Below are positions 46,561 through 55,038 of a stretch of 64,000 nucleotides of DNA, in pieces. The translations under genes and the position numbers were made by a program. Origin of the DNA: Actinomyces capricornis (GTDB lineage Bacteria; Actinomycetota; Actinomycetes; Actinomycetales; Actinomycetaceae); the NCBI RefSeq assembly GCF_019974135.1, contig NZ_AP025017.1:1922001-1986000 (forward strand). The letters are read 5' to 3'. A model generated the notes under the pieces. It was not told the DNA's origin and did not search any database. It saw only the letters and a program-made list of their open reading frames with translations. Positions within the stretch are counted from its first letter, which is position 1. Each line of letters begins with the position of its first letter.

Positions 46561-48324
46561 TCAGATCGGGTTGGTCAGGTGCGCCACCGCGGCGGCGTCC
46601 GTGGCCTCGGCCTCAGCGGCGGCGATCTCCTCGACGCGCTGGGCGTAGGCCTTCTTCTGGGCCTCGATGGCGCCCTCGTCCCAGCCCAGCAGCGGCGCCA
46701 TGATGGAGCAGACCTCATCGGCGGCGCCCAGGCCCCGGTCGCGCTGGCACAGGTCCAGGCGCACCCGGCGGGTGAGCACATCCTCCAGGGACAGGGCCCC
46801 CTCATGGGTCACCGCCCAGGCCACCTCCCCGCGCAGGTACTCGGGTGCGGCCTCCAGGGGCTGGTCCAGGTCGCCGGGCTCGGCGCCCTGCTCCCGTGCG
46901 GCGTCGATGGCCGCCAGCAGGTCGAGGGTCTCCGAGCCGTAGCGGTCGAGCAGGTGGGTGACGCGCGCCAGGGTCCAGCCGCGCTCGCGGGCGATGCCCC
47001 CGGCCTCATCGACCAGCTCGTGGTAGCCCTCGGCGCCCACCAGGGGAAGGTCGGCGGTGACCGAGGGGTGGGCGTGGGCGAGGGCCTCGCCCAGGGCGTG
47101 GTCGACGGCGTCCTCGGCCATGACCCGGTAGGTGGTGAGCTTGCCGCCGGCGATGGCGGTCAGGCCCGGGGCCACGCGGGTGACCGTGTGCTCGCGCGAG
47201 ACCTTGGTCGAGGCGGCCTTGGCGCCGGGCTTGAGCTTCGGCTGGAGCAGGGGGCGCAGCCCCGCGTAGACGCCGATGATGTCCTGGCGGCTGATGGGGT
47301 GGTTGAGCACGGAGTTGGCGTGCTCCAGGATGTAGTCCACGTCGGCTGCCGTGGCCACCGGCTTGGCCACGTCCTGGTCCCAGGGGGTGTCGGTGGTGCC
47401 GATGATCCAGTACTCGGGCCAGGGGATGATGAACAGGACAGACTTCTCAGTGCGCAGGAAGATGCCGGTCTGGGCGTCGATGGCCTCGCGCGGCACCACG
47501 ATGTGGATGCCCTTGGACGCCAGCACCTTCAGCCCGCCCTCCTTGGTGGCCAGGTCCTGGACCTCCTCGGTCCACACCCCGGCGGCGTTGATGGTGCGCT
47601 TGGCGCGGATCTCCAGCTCCTCGCCGGTGGTCAGGTCGGTGACCTCGGCTCCGGTGACCTGCCCGCGCTCGTCCTTGAGGAAGCCGGTGACCCGGGTGCG
47701 CGAGGCGGCGTGGGCGCCTAGTCCCACGGCGGTGCGCACCAGGTCCAGGACCAGGCGCGAGTCATCGACGCGGGCGTCGTAGAAGCGGATGGCGCCGGCC
47801 AGGTCGCTGACGTCCAGGGCCGGGGCCAGGGCGGCGGTGCCCTTCTTGCCCAGGTGCTGCTGGATGGGCACGGTCTTGCGGCCGCGGGCGCCGGCCAGGG
47901 CCAGGGCGTCGTACATGCCCACACCCACGGCCGAGTAGGTGCGCTCGTAGTGGTGCTTGAGCGGCCACAGGAAGGGCTGGGCCTTGACCAGGTGGGGGGC
48001 GGTGGTGCTCAGGAGGCGCCCGCGCTCGGTGAGGGCCTCGTGCACCAGGGCGAAGTTGAGCTGGTAGAGGTAGCGCAGGCCGCCGTGGACCAGCTTGGAG
48101 GAGTAGGAGGAGGTGCCCTGGGCCCAGTCGCCCATCTCCACGATCCCGGTGCGAAGGCCCCGGGCTGCGGCGTCCAGGGCGATGCCGGCGCCGGTGACAC
48201 CGCCGCCGACGACGAGGATGTCCAGGCCCTCCTCATTGCTCATCGCCTTCAGCGCGGCGCTGCGCTGGGCGCCGTTGAGCGCGGTGGCGGGGGTTGACTG
48301 AAGGCCGTAGGGGGAAGTCTGCAT
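46561..48324 (-). CDS. glpD: glycerol-3-phosphate dehydrogenase, FAD-dependent
   Basis: Membrane-associated enzyme passing electrons from glycerol-3-phosphate to quinone. 587 aa. FAD-binding DILVVGGGVTGAGIALDAAARGL, SSYSSKLVHGGLRYL and GLRPLLQPK segments; C-terminal helical domain. AGGAG lies eleven bases before the ATG. Divergent from a SorC regulator with 176 bp between the two starts, holding the SorC operator. Confidence 0.95.
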   Translation of the reverse strand: MQTSPYGLQSTPATALNGAQRSAALKAMSNEEGLDILVVGGGVTGAGIALDAAARGLRTGIVEMGDWAQGTSSYSSKLVHGGLRYLYQLNFALVHEALTERGRLLSTTAPHLVKAQPFLWPLKHHYERTYSAVGVGMYDALALAGARGRKTVPIQQHLGKKGTAALAPALDVSDLAGAIRFYDARVDDSRLVLDLVRTAVGLGAHAASRTRVTGFLKDERGQVTGAEVTDLTTGEELEIRAKRTINAAGVWTEEVQDLATKEGGLKVLASKGIHIVVPREAIDAQTGIFLRTEKSVLFIIPWPEYWIIGTTDTPWDQDVAKPVATAADVDYILEHANSVLNHPISRQDIIGVYAGLRPLLQPKLKPGAKAASTKVSREHTVTRVAPGLTAIAGGKLTTYRVMAEDAVDHALGEALAHAHPSVTADLPLVGAEGYHELVDEAGGIARERGWTLARVTHLLDRYGSETLDLLAAIDAAREQGAEPGDLDQPLEAAPEYLRGEVAWAVTHEGALSLEDVLTRRVRLDLCQRDRGLGAADEVCSIMAPLLGWDEGAIEAQKKAYAQRVEEIAAAEAEATDAAAVAHLTNPI

Positions 48325-48395
48325 GGTCGCTGTCGCTCCTGTGAGACATGTGCTGACGGCCTATACTCTGGTACCACCATGGGAGGATGATCAAA

Positions 48396-48415
48396 TATGA
48401 TGCACGAACGTGCAC
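48396..48415 (+). promoter_or_regulatory. SorC gene 1 promoter with overlapping operator
   Basis: -10 box TATGAT (48396-48401) followed by the perfect palindrome GCAC-GAAC-GTGC (48402-48413), which covers the expected transcription start near 48408. The same arrangement precedes the second SorC gene (59875-59893). Probable autoregulatory site. Confidence 0.6.
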
Positions 48416-48438
48416 GGCCGGCGCTGGAGGAGAGGAAC

Positions 48439-48504
48439 ATGACCACGACGATCCGCCACTGCGATGGCCGATCATGGCTCGCCCCGACTCATCACGGCTC
48501 ATGA
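48439..48504 (+). CDS. short leader peptide overlapping the SorC start
   Basis: A 21-codon frame (begins MTTTIRHCDG) with an excellent ribosome site, GGAGGAGAGGAA, just before its ATG. Its TGA overlaps the ATG of the SorC gene (ATGA), which itself lacks a ribosome site. Translation of the leader would therefore deliver ribosomes to the regulator start. The sequence has no obvious attenuator codon run. It may instead be a relic start of the regulator in another frame. Confidence 0.45.
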   Translation: MTTTIRHCDGRSWLAPTHHGS

Positions 48505-49766
48505 CAGCCTCTGACCCCACCGGCGGGCGGCGCGGCCGGGCCCCGCACTCCAGGACCAGGCGCACCGCGGTCCCCGAGCGCCCGACTGCGGCGGCTGCGC
48601 CGTCGTCGGCGCCGCCCGTATCGGCGGGTGCCGCCCCCGGCGACGACCCCGGCGGCCTGCTGCGCGCCTACGAGGCGGCCTCCATGTACTACGTCCAGGG
48701 CGAGACCATGGAGGTCATCGCCCGCCACCTGGGGGTCTCGCGCTCCACCGTCTCGCGGCTGCTCCTGCGGGCCAAGCAGGTGGGGATCGTGCGCATCGAG
48801 CTGATCCAGCCCGGGGGAGCGGGCAGCCTGGAGGGCCGCTTCCTCTCCCAGTTCGGGGTACGGGCCCAGATCGTCCCCGTGCGCGAGGGAGCCACGGAGA
48901 TCCTGCGCCTCCAGCAGGTCGCGGGGGTGGCGGCCGGTCGCATGGTCGACCTCATCGGTGAACTGACCCCCAGTGCTCACAGCGCCGCCGCGGCGCCAGG
49001 ACCGGGGACGGGATCGGGGACGGACCCAGCAGGGGACGGGGCGGGCGCCGGAGCATCCAGCCCCGTCCGCGCACAGGCGGACTCCCGCGGGGCGCCGGCA
49101 GGCCAGGAGGCGGCCCGCGGGCTCGTGGTGGGGGTGGCCTGGGGCACCACCATGTCCGAGGTCAGCGCGGCCCTGCCCAGCCGCACGGTGCCCGGGCTGA
49201 CAGTGGTTCAGCTCAACGGCGCCACCGACCCCATGGAGGAGGGAACCAGCGCCGGCGAGATGCTCTCGCGCATCGCCGGGGCGCTGCGGGCCCGCAGCGT
49301 GGCCTTCCCTGTGCCCGCCTTCTTCGACCACGTCGAGACCCGTGAGGCCATGTGGTCCGAGCGCTCAGTGCGCCGGGTGCTGGCACTGGTGGGCCGGGCC
49401 CGCCTGGCGGTCTTCGGCGTGGGCTCCCTGGAGGGCTCCCTGCCCTCCCAGGTCTACGAGGGCGGGCACCTCTCCAGCGCGGACAGGGCCGTGGTACGCC
49501 GCGAGAAGGTGGTGGGGGATGTGTGCACGGTGATGCTGCGCGGGGACGGCTCGTGGCGGGACATCGATCTCAATGCCCGGGCCACCGGGCCGACCCCCGC
49601 CCAGCTGGCCCGTATTCCGCGGCGGCTGTGCGTGGTGGCGGGGGTCGCCAAGGCCCCGGCCCTTCTGGCGGCGCTGCGGGCCAGGGTCGCTACCGATCTG
49701 GTGGTCGACGATGCCACCGCCAGGGCCGTGCTCGACCTGGCCGCCCGCACCGAGCGCCGTCCCTAG
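48501..49766 (+). CDS. SorC-family sugar-binding transcriptional regulator
   Basis: 421 aa from ATG 48501. A disordered N-terminal extension of about 50 residues precedes the HTH (YYVQGETMEVIARHLGVSRSTVSRLLLRAK). The sugar-binding SorC domain (GVAWGTTMSEVSAAL, LNGATD, FGVGSLEGSLPS, GDVCTVMLRGDG) follows, interrupted by a Gly/Ala/Ser-rich insert of about 50 residues at 160-205. Divergent from glpD. Start choice rests on coupling to the leader frame; the open frame extends to 48387. Regulates itself and perhaps glpD or remote sugar genes. Confidence 0.85.
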   Translation: MTASDPTGGRRGRAPHSRTRRTAVPERPTAAAAPSSAPPVSAGAAPGDDPGGLLRAYEAASMYYVQGETMEVIARHLGVSRSTVSRLLLRAKQVGIVRIELIQPGGAGSLEGRFLSQFGVRAQIVPVREGATEILRLQQVAGVAAGRMVDLIGELTPSAHSAAAAPGPGTGSGTDPAGDGAGAGASSPVRAQADSRGAPAGQEAARGLVVGVAWGTTMSEVSAALPSRTVPGLTVVQLNGATDPMEEGTSAGEMLSRIAGALRARSVAFPVPAFFDHVETREAMWSERSVRRVLALVGRARLAVFGVGSLEGSLPSQVYEGGHLSSADRAVVRREKVVGDVCTVMLRGDGSWRDIDLNARATGPTPAQLARIPRRLCVVAGVAKAPALLAALRARVATDLVVDDATARAVLDLAARTERRP

Positions 49767-49854
49767 GCGGCCTTCCCCGAAAGGCGGGGCCTGTCCAGGA
49801 GTAGGGGTGTGGGCCTGGCCGGCAGGGTGCAGGCTGCGGGACCGGGGCGGTTCC

Positions 49855-50093
49855 CCAGGAGGGTCAGGCTCTCCGGGAGGGGCATGCCTTCCGGGACACG
49901 CAGGTGCTCGGCGATGGGTGCGGGGTGCATGTTGGACGTCACTTCGCGACAAGGGCGTCGCTTGGCGGAATGGACGTACCTGGTAGGTGTCGCCCATTCC
50001 GCCAAGTGACGCCCATTCCGCCAAACGACGCCCAATTCGGTCCCTGCGCCCTCCCCGAGCACCTGCCTGCCCGGCCATGCCCGACCCTCCTGG
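49855..50093. repeat. large inverted-repeat element with TTGGCGGAA units, copy 2
   Basis: Nested symmetry: outer arms CCAGGAGGGTC (49855-49865) and GACCCTCCTGG (50083-50093); middle arms CAGGTGCTCGG (49901-49911) and CCGAGCACCTG (50055-50065); core of TTGGCGGAAT-type units (about 49959-49972 forward, 49995-50004 and 50014-50023 reverse) spaced by CGCCC. The centre holds the small palindrome ACCT-GGT-AGGT. Related to 8470-8630. Fills most of the 400-bp gap between the SorC and MFS-like genes. Confidence 0.75.
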
Positions 50094-50168
50094 ATGCCCC
50101 TCCCGCAGTGCATCCCGGGGCAGGGCCCCACCGTCGTCGCAGCCTCATCACCTCCCGGGCCCCCGGGC

Positions 50169-51515
50169 CTAGGAGCGCCGGCCCCACCACAGGTAGGCGC
50201 TCAGGGCCGCGTAGACCAGGGCGGCGCCGATGAGTGCGGGGCGCGGGTCCGCCGTCGTGCTCAGGGCGATGGCGCTCCAGCCCCCGGCAATGCCGCCCAG
50301 GGCCCCGGCGCCCTGGGCCCAGGCGGTGGCATCCAGGAAGCGCTGACCCGCCAGGGTGACCTGGCGCTGGCCGATGAGCAGCGTGGCCAGGGCCCAGGAG
50401 GCCATGGCCACGGCGGCGAGCATGACCGATCCCGCCCATAGGGACGTCGTCGGCGCCGAGGGGGCGAGGGCGAGGCAGGCGCTGCTGAGCAGGGCCGCAG
50501 CGGTGATCGCCATCGCCGCCCCGAGGCCCGCCGCGCCTGCCGACTGCGCTGCGACGTCGTCGCCCCCGGTTGCCGTGGCGGCGGCCCGGGCGCTCAAGGC
50601 CCGTCGCGCCAGCCGCGTGACCTGGGGTCCGGCGGTGGCCCCCAGCCCCACCATGATCAGCACGGCGAGGTAGGGGCCCTGGCCCCGGGCCTGCCCGATG
50701 TGGATGAGCACGTAGGACCCGGCCAGGGCGGTGGCGAAGGAGCGGGCCAGGACGCTGGCCGGGGAGACGAGAGGGTGCCCCAGTAGGTGCCTGAGGGCCG
50801 CCGGGGTGGAGCCGAACAGTGGCTCGTTCTCGGTTCCCTCCGCGGAGGGATGGGCGAGGCGCACCGCCGCCTCCTCGGCGCGCATGCCGTGGAGCCGGGC
50901 GCCGATGGCCGCCACGGACAGCACGAGGTTGGCCAGGACGATGAGGTAGGGGGAGACGAAGGTGAGGCAGGCGCCCAGGGGGATCGAGACGACGCCGGAG
51001 AAGAAGGCGGACAGGGACTCCAGGTGGGAGGTGAAGCGCAGGGAGGTCTGGGCATCGATGGCGGCCATCTCCGCGCCGTAGATCTCCTCGACGATGTCGA
51101 GCACCAGGGGGATGGGGGAGGCCAGGACCATGTAGGCGGCGATGACCGCCCCGGTGGGGGCGCCCAGTGCCAGCGCCACCAGTGCCGTCAGGAGCAGGAC
51201 CACGTCGTAGCACTCGCAGGCCAGGAGCGCCCGGCCGGGGCGGGCCCGCCCGAGCAGCCTGACGGCCAGGGGCGAGAGCATGTCCTCCATGCTCGTCAGG
51301 GTCGCGTACCCGGCGATCCAGGCCGCCGGCAGGGCCGAGGCCACCACGAGTGCCGGGGAGGCTCCGGCGAAGACCTCGCTTCCGGCCAGCGACAGGGTCC
51401 AGCCGATGAGCATGCCGGTCCGCGAGCGCCTGACCAGGCGAGCGGCGGCGCGGGCCCGCTGGGTGCTGCCAGCGGCAGCGCCGTCGGCGCCGTTGGGGCT
51501 GTCAGTCATGGTCAT
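50169..51515 (-). CDS. MFS-like multi-pass membrane protein
   Basis: 448 aa from ATG 51515 (GAGGAA seven bases upstream; ATG 51509 is also possible). About 11-12 hydrophobic segments separated by short loops, a central hydrophilic loop (GMRAEEAAVRLAHPSAEGTENEPL), and a layout compatible with a two-half MFS permease. I see no signature that names a substrate; a drug or metabolite exporter is possible. Divergent from the acetyltransferase gene. Confidence 0.65.
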   Translation of the reverse strand: MTMTDSPNGADGAAAGSTQRARAAARLVRRSRTGMLIGWTLSLAGSEVFAGASPALVVASALPAAWIAGYATLTSMEDMLSPLAVRLLGRARPGRALLACECYDVVLLLTALVALALGAPTGAVIAAYMVLASPIPLVLDIVEEIYGAEMAAIDAQTSLRFTSHLESLSAFFSGVVSIPLGACLTFVSPYLIVLANLVLSVAAIGARLHGMRAEEAAVRLAHPSAEGTENEPLFGSTPAALRHLLGHPLVSPASVLARSFATALAGSYVLIHIGQARGQGPYLAVLIMVGLGATAGPQVTRLARRALSARAAATATGGDDVAAQSAGAAGLGAAMAITAAALLSSACLALAPSAPTTSLWAGSVMLAAVAMASWALATLLIGQRQVTLAGQRFLDATAWAQGAGALGGIAGGWSAIALSTTADPRPALIGAALVYAALSAYLWWGRRS

Positions 51516-51828
51516 CGGGCAGTTCCTCGAGTTCGCGCCGCGCCGGCCTCGGGGCGGCGATCTGGGGGGAGCGGGTGAGGTCAGCACTGTGAGCGCACCA
51601 TACCGCCAGCGGCCCGGGCTCCCCCTCGTTGCACATCTTCGGGTGGGGTGTGGACGGGATGGTGCGGAAAGGTCGGGGTTGGTGGTGGCCGGGGGCGCTG
51701 AAGATGTGCAGCGGGCACTGGAGGGTGCGGCGATGGGAGGGGAGTGGGCCTGGCCGGGCTGGCCGGGAGCGCTCGCGGGTGCGCGTAGCCGCTGGTGGCG
51801 GGTTGGGGACCGTGGCAGGATGGGCGGA
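51516..51828. other. divergent control region between MFS-like and acetyltransferase genes
   Basis: 313 bp without a gene. Contains the inverted GCACATCTTC pair at 51630-51710 and, at its right end, a CAGGAT -10-like box (51816-51821). Confidence 0.5.
51630..51710. repeat. inverted pair of GCACATCTTC motifs, pair 2
   Basis: TGCACATCTTC (51630-51640) faces GAAGATGTGCA (51700-51710) across 59 bp. Same motif pair as 8681-8771. Lies in the middle of a divergent promoter region. Confidence 0.55.
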
Positions 51829-52572
51829 GTGACCTCACAGCGAGATGAAGCCCGAGTGGCGCGGATCCCCCACGCAGGCCAGGCCCGCGGGGCCGCCGGG
51901 GCGGCCGGTGCCCTGCGCGATCCGCACGACCCCCATGGCCCTCAGCCGGCGGGGCCGGTGGTGCAGGGGCGGGCTCAGGAGGGGGCGGCCGCCCGGCTCG
52001 TCGGGACCACCCCCGAGGCGCGTATCGCGCTGCGCCAGGCGCGCCCGGCCGATGTGCGGGCTATCGCCGATCTGGTGCGCCCCTACTCCGATGAGCGCAT
52101 CCTCATCGCCAAGGACCTCATCTCCTACTTCGAGGACGTCCAGGAGTTCATCGTGGCCGAGGACGCGGCCACCGTCGGCTCCACCCGGGCGGCCCGGCCC
52201 GCCGACCCCGCGGGGGCGGTCGAGTCGGCGATCGTGGGCTGCGGCGCCCTGCATGTCATGTGGGATGACATCGCCGAGGTGCGCACCCTGGCCGTCCACC
52301 GCGACCACCTGGGTGCGGGGGTGGGCTCGGCGATCCTGCGTGAGCTCATCGACAGGGCGCGCCTGCTGGGCCTCCAGCGGCTGTTCTGCCTGACCTTCGA
52401 GGTCGACTTCTTCAGCCGCCACGGCTTCAGGCCGATCTCGGGCACACCGGTGGGCATGGATGTCTTCGGCGAGATGGTGCGCTCCCACGACGACGGCGTG
52501 GCCGAGTTCCTCAACCTGGCACGGGTCAAGCCCAACACCCTGGGCAACACCCGCATGCTCCTGCAGCTGTGA
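51829..52572 (+). CDS. GNAT acetyltransferase, probable N-acetylglutamate synthase
   Basis: About 247 aa from GTG 51829. The GNAT domain occupies residues 65-225: IALRQARPADVRAIADLVRPYSDERILIAKDLISYFEDVQEFIVAE, then the acetyl-CoA loop VHRDHLGAGVGSAI and LTFEVDFFSRHGFRPIS, matching short ArgA-type enzymes such as mycobacterial Rv2747. The N-terminal 60 residues are Arg/Ala/Gly-rich and may be overcalled; the true start could be downstream. CAGGAT seven bases before the GTG suggests a leaderless mRNA. The stop overlaps the mutY start (GTGA). Confidence 0.8.
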   Translation: MTSQRDEARVARIPHAGQARGAAGAAGALRDPHDPHGPQPAGPVVQGRAQEGAAARLVGTTPEARIALRQARPADVRAIADLVRPYSDERILIAKDLISYFEDVQEFIVAEDAATVGSTRAARPADPAGAVESAIVGCGALHVMWDDIAEVRTLAVHRDHLGAGVGSAILRELIDRARLLGLQRLFCLTFEVDFFSRHGFRPISGTPVGMDVFGEMVRSHDDGVAEFLNLARVKPNTLGNTRMLLQL

Positions 52573-53516
52573 GTCAGGGCCCCCAGGACCGTGAGGCCCG
52601 GGCCGACGGCGCCCGGGGCCCCTCGGCCGGCGCCGTCCTCGCCTGGTACGCCCGCCATGCCCGCGACCTGCCCTGGCGCAGGCCCGGCACCACCCCCTGG
52701 GAGGTGCTGCTCAGCGAGGTGATGAGCCAGCAGACCCCGGTGGCTCGCGTCATCCCGGCCTGGAGGCAGTGGCTGGAGCGCTGGCCGGGCCCGGCCGAGC
52801 TCGCCGAGGCCCCCACCGCCGAGGTCCTGCGCGTGTGGGGGCGCCTGGGCTACCCCCGCCGGGCACTGCGGCTCATCGAGTGCGCCCGGGCCCTGGTCCA
52901 GGATCACGGCGGCCGGCTGCCCTGCGACCGCGACGCCCTCCTGGCCCTGCCCGGGGTGGGGGAGTACACCGCCGGCGCCGTCATGGCCTTCGCCTATGGG
53001 CGGCGCGCCCTGGTCCTGGACACGAATGTGCGACGGGTCCTGGCTCGGGCCGTGGGCGGCCAGGCCCTGGCCCCGCCCCACCTGGGCCGCGCCGAGCGGG
53101 AGCGGGCCCTGGCGCTGCTGCCCCAGGAGGATGCCCAGGCGGCCCAGTGGTCGGTGGCGGTCATGGAGCTGGGAGCCCTGGTGTGCACGGCGCGCGATCC
53201 GCGGTGCGAGCAGTGCCCGTGGCGCGCCCAGTGCGCCTGGCTTGCGGCCGGGCGCCCCGCCGATGCGCATGCCGGCAGGCGCCGCACCCAGGCCTGGCAC
53301 GGCACGGACCGCCAGGCCCGGGGCATGGTCATGGCCGCCCTGCGCGAGAGCCCGCAGCGGGCCCTGGCGCGCACCGACCTGCTGGTGGCGGCTGCTGCCG
53401 CGGGGCGCCGGGCGGGGCGGGCCGATCCCGACCAGCCCGCCCGCGCCCTGGCCGGCCTCCTGACCGACGGGCTCATCGCCACCGACGACGACGGCGCGAC
53501 CTACCGGCTTCCCTGA
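52569..53516 (+). CDS. mutY: A/G-specific adenine DNA glycosylase
   Basis: Removes adenine mispaired with 8-oxoguanine. 315 aa. The catalytic Glu lies in LLSEVMSQQTPVARV, helix-hairpin-helix LPGVGEYTAGAV, catalytic Asp in LDTNVRRVL, and the iron-sulfur cluster CTARDPRCEQCPWRAQC (C-x6-C-x2-C-x5-C). The C-terminal MutT-like half is short, as in other actinobacteria. GTG start overlaps the acetyltransferase stop by four bases. The disA-radA pair lies nearby, as in Mycobacterium. Confidence 0.93.
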   Translation: MSQGPQDREARADGARGPSAGAVLAWYARHARDLPWRRPGTTPWEVLLSEVMSQQTPVARVIPAWRQWLERWPGPAELAEAPTAEVLRVWGRLGYPRRALRLIECARALVQDHGGRLPCDRDALLALPGVGEYTAGAVMAFAYGRRALVLDTNVRRVLARAVGGQALAPPHLGRAERERALALLPQEDAQAAQWSVAVMELGALVCTARDPRCEQCPWRAQCAWLAAGRPADAHAGRRRTQAWHGTDRQARGMVMAALRESPQRALARTDLLVAAAAAGRRAGRADPDQPARALAGLLTDGLIATDDDGATYRLP

Positions 53517-53620
53517 GGCCGGTCCGCGGTCGCCCGGGCCGCCGACCGCCTCCGGGTGCTCGCCTTCCCGTGGCGCACGGCCACGCGGTGGGGCTGACCT
53601 GGCTGGGGCGCTGGCGCCGG

Positions 53621-53626
53621 TAGAGT
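53621..53626 (+). promoter_or_regulatory. -10 box of a probable leaderless promoter
   Basis: TAGAGT ends six bases before the ATG at 53633, with no ribosome site. Confidence 0.5.
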
Positions 53627-53632
53627 CGGGGC

Positions 53633-54982
53633 ATGGCGAAGGGACGGGGACGAGGCGGGCGCGGATCGGCTCGGCGGGCCAAGGGCGCGGCCCCGCGGGG
53701 CTCGGCAGGCGCCCCGCGGGGCGCCCAGTCGCGGCCCCGGCCCCAGGGCGGCTCGGGCGCGCGCCGAGGCGCGCCGGGCGCCCAGGCCTCCCGGGGCGGG
53801 GCACGCGGAGACTCCGCTGGCCGCGATGGTGCTCGCGACGCCGGCATGAGGGGCGACCGGCAGGGCGGCGACCAGGGGACTGCCTCGCGCCAGGCGGGGT
53901 CGGGTACGGGCCGCCCCGATGCCCGCGCCGGTGCTCGTGGTGCGGGGTCTCGGGGCGCCCGCTCATCGGCGGGGCGCCCGTCGGCGGCCCGCGCCGCGTC
54001 GTCGGCTCGGGGCACTGGCCGGGGTGGGCGCGCCACGCAGGCCTCCAGTGCGCGCCAGCGGCGGGCAGGGCAGCCCGGTGGGCACGGCCCGCGCCGCACC
54101 ACTGCCGGCGGGAGTACGGGACACGGGGCGCAGGGCCCGCCGCGCCCCCGGCAGGCCGCTCCGGGAACCGCCCGCTCCCACCGCGCCACCTCCACCCAGG
54201 CGGGGCGCCCCTCCCGTTCCATGCGCGCCGGCGGGGCGCACCCTCATAGCCGCAGGCTACGGGCCATGGGGGCCCGCGGTCGTGGCAGGCTCCGCCCCCG
54301 CTACGGCCTGCGCCGCACCGTGGTGGCGGGCCTGGCGATCCTCCTGGTTGTCGGCCTCGGCGCGGGGGCCGTGGCCTCCGCCCTGTGGGTGCGCCAGACC
54401 ATCCGCACCCAGGATGCCGACCGCGCCGCCGCCCAGGCCCGCACCGTCTACCCCCAGCCGCAGTCCTGCGCCGTCGGGGATCTGGAGGTGGCCTCCAGCG
54501 GGCCGCAGATCCTCAGTGCGGGCCAGGGCGGCTCCTTCACAGCGAGCCTGACCAACTCCGGGAGCGAGCCCTGCCTGCTCGACGTCGGCCAGGCCTCCCT
54601 GGGCGTCGAGCTCACCTCCGGTGAGGAGCAGGTGTGGAGCTCGGCGACCTGCCCGGCCGGCGACCAGGAGCGGCTCCTGCTGCTGGGGCAGGGCGATGCC
54701 ACCGAGGTCTCCCTGGAGTGGAATGGCTACGCGGCGGGCTCGGACTGCGATCTGGCCCATGCCCCGGCTGCCGGGGACGCCTCCTCGGCGTCTCCTGAGG
54801 CATCGGCGTCGGCTGACCCGTCGGCCTCGCCGACCCCGCAGGAGGATGGGAGCGCCTCACCCGGTACTGATCCTGGGGCCCCGGCGGCCGATGAGCGGGT
54901 TGCGGGACCGGGCACCTACCACTACCGCTTCACCCTGGGGGGCGAGGACCTCACCGAGGACGCCGTGATCCTCATCCAGTGA
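53633..54982 (+). CDS. membrane-anchored protein with long RG-rich cytosolic region
   Basis: 449 aa, function unknown. Residues 1-222 are almost only Arg, Gly, Ala, Ser and Gln with many RG/RGG steps (MAKGRGRGGRGSARRAKG at the start). One transmembrane helix (about 225-248) follows, then an extracellular beta-type domain (about 270-380; conserved Cys in PQSCAVGDL, EPCLLDV, ATCPAGD and GSDCDLAH could pair), a Ser/Pro/Ala-rich stretch, and a final beta strand (YHYRFTLGGEDLTEDAVILIQ). It occupies the same spot, between mutY and disA, as a conserved mycobacterial membrane protein gene. Confidence 0.75.
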   Translation: MAKGRGRGGRGSARRAKGAAPRGSAGAPRGAQSRPRPQGGSGARRGAPGAQASRGGARGDSAGRDGARDAGMRGDRQGGDQGTASRQAGSGTGRPDARAGARGAGSRGARSSAGRPSAARAASSARGTGRGGRATQASSARQRRAGQPGGHGPRRTTAGGSTGHGAQGPPRPRQAAPGTARSHRATSTQAGRPSRSMRAGGAHPHSRRLRAMGARGRGRLRPRYGLRRTVVAGLAILLVVGLGAGAVASALWVRQTIRTQDADRAAAQARTVYPQPQSCAVGDLEVASSGPQILSAGQGGSFTASLTNSGSEPCLLDVGQASLGVELTSGEEQVWSSATCPAGDQERLLLLGQGDATEVSLEWNGYAAGSDCDLAHAPAAGDASSASPEASASADPSASPTPQEDGSASPGTDPGAPAADERVAGPGTYHYRFTLGGEDLTEDAVILIQ

Positions 54983-55038
54983 GCACCGGGCGCGCCTGAG
55001 GCGAGCACCTGAGGCATTGGCGGGCCGGGCTGCCGGGC

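Noticed and set aside
49767..50168. tRNA or structured ncRNA gene downstream of the SorC gene
   Set aside because: The strong symmetry comes from inverted TTGGCGGAA units; no tRNA arms or CCA end can be drawn.
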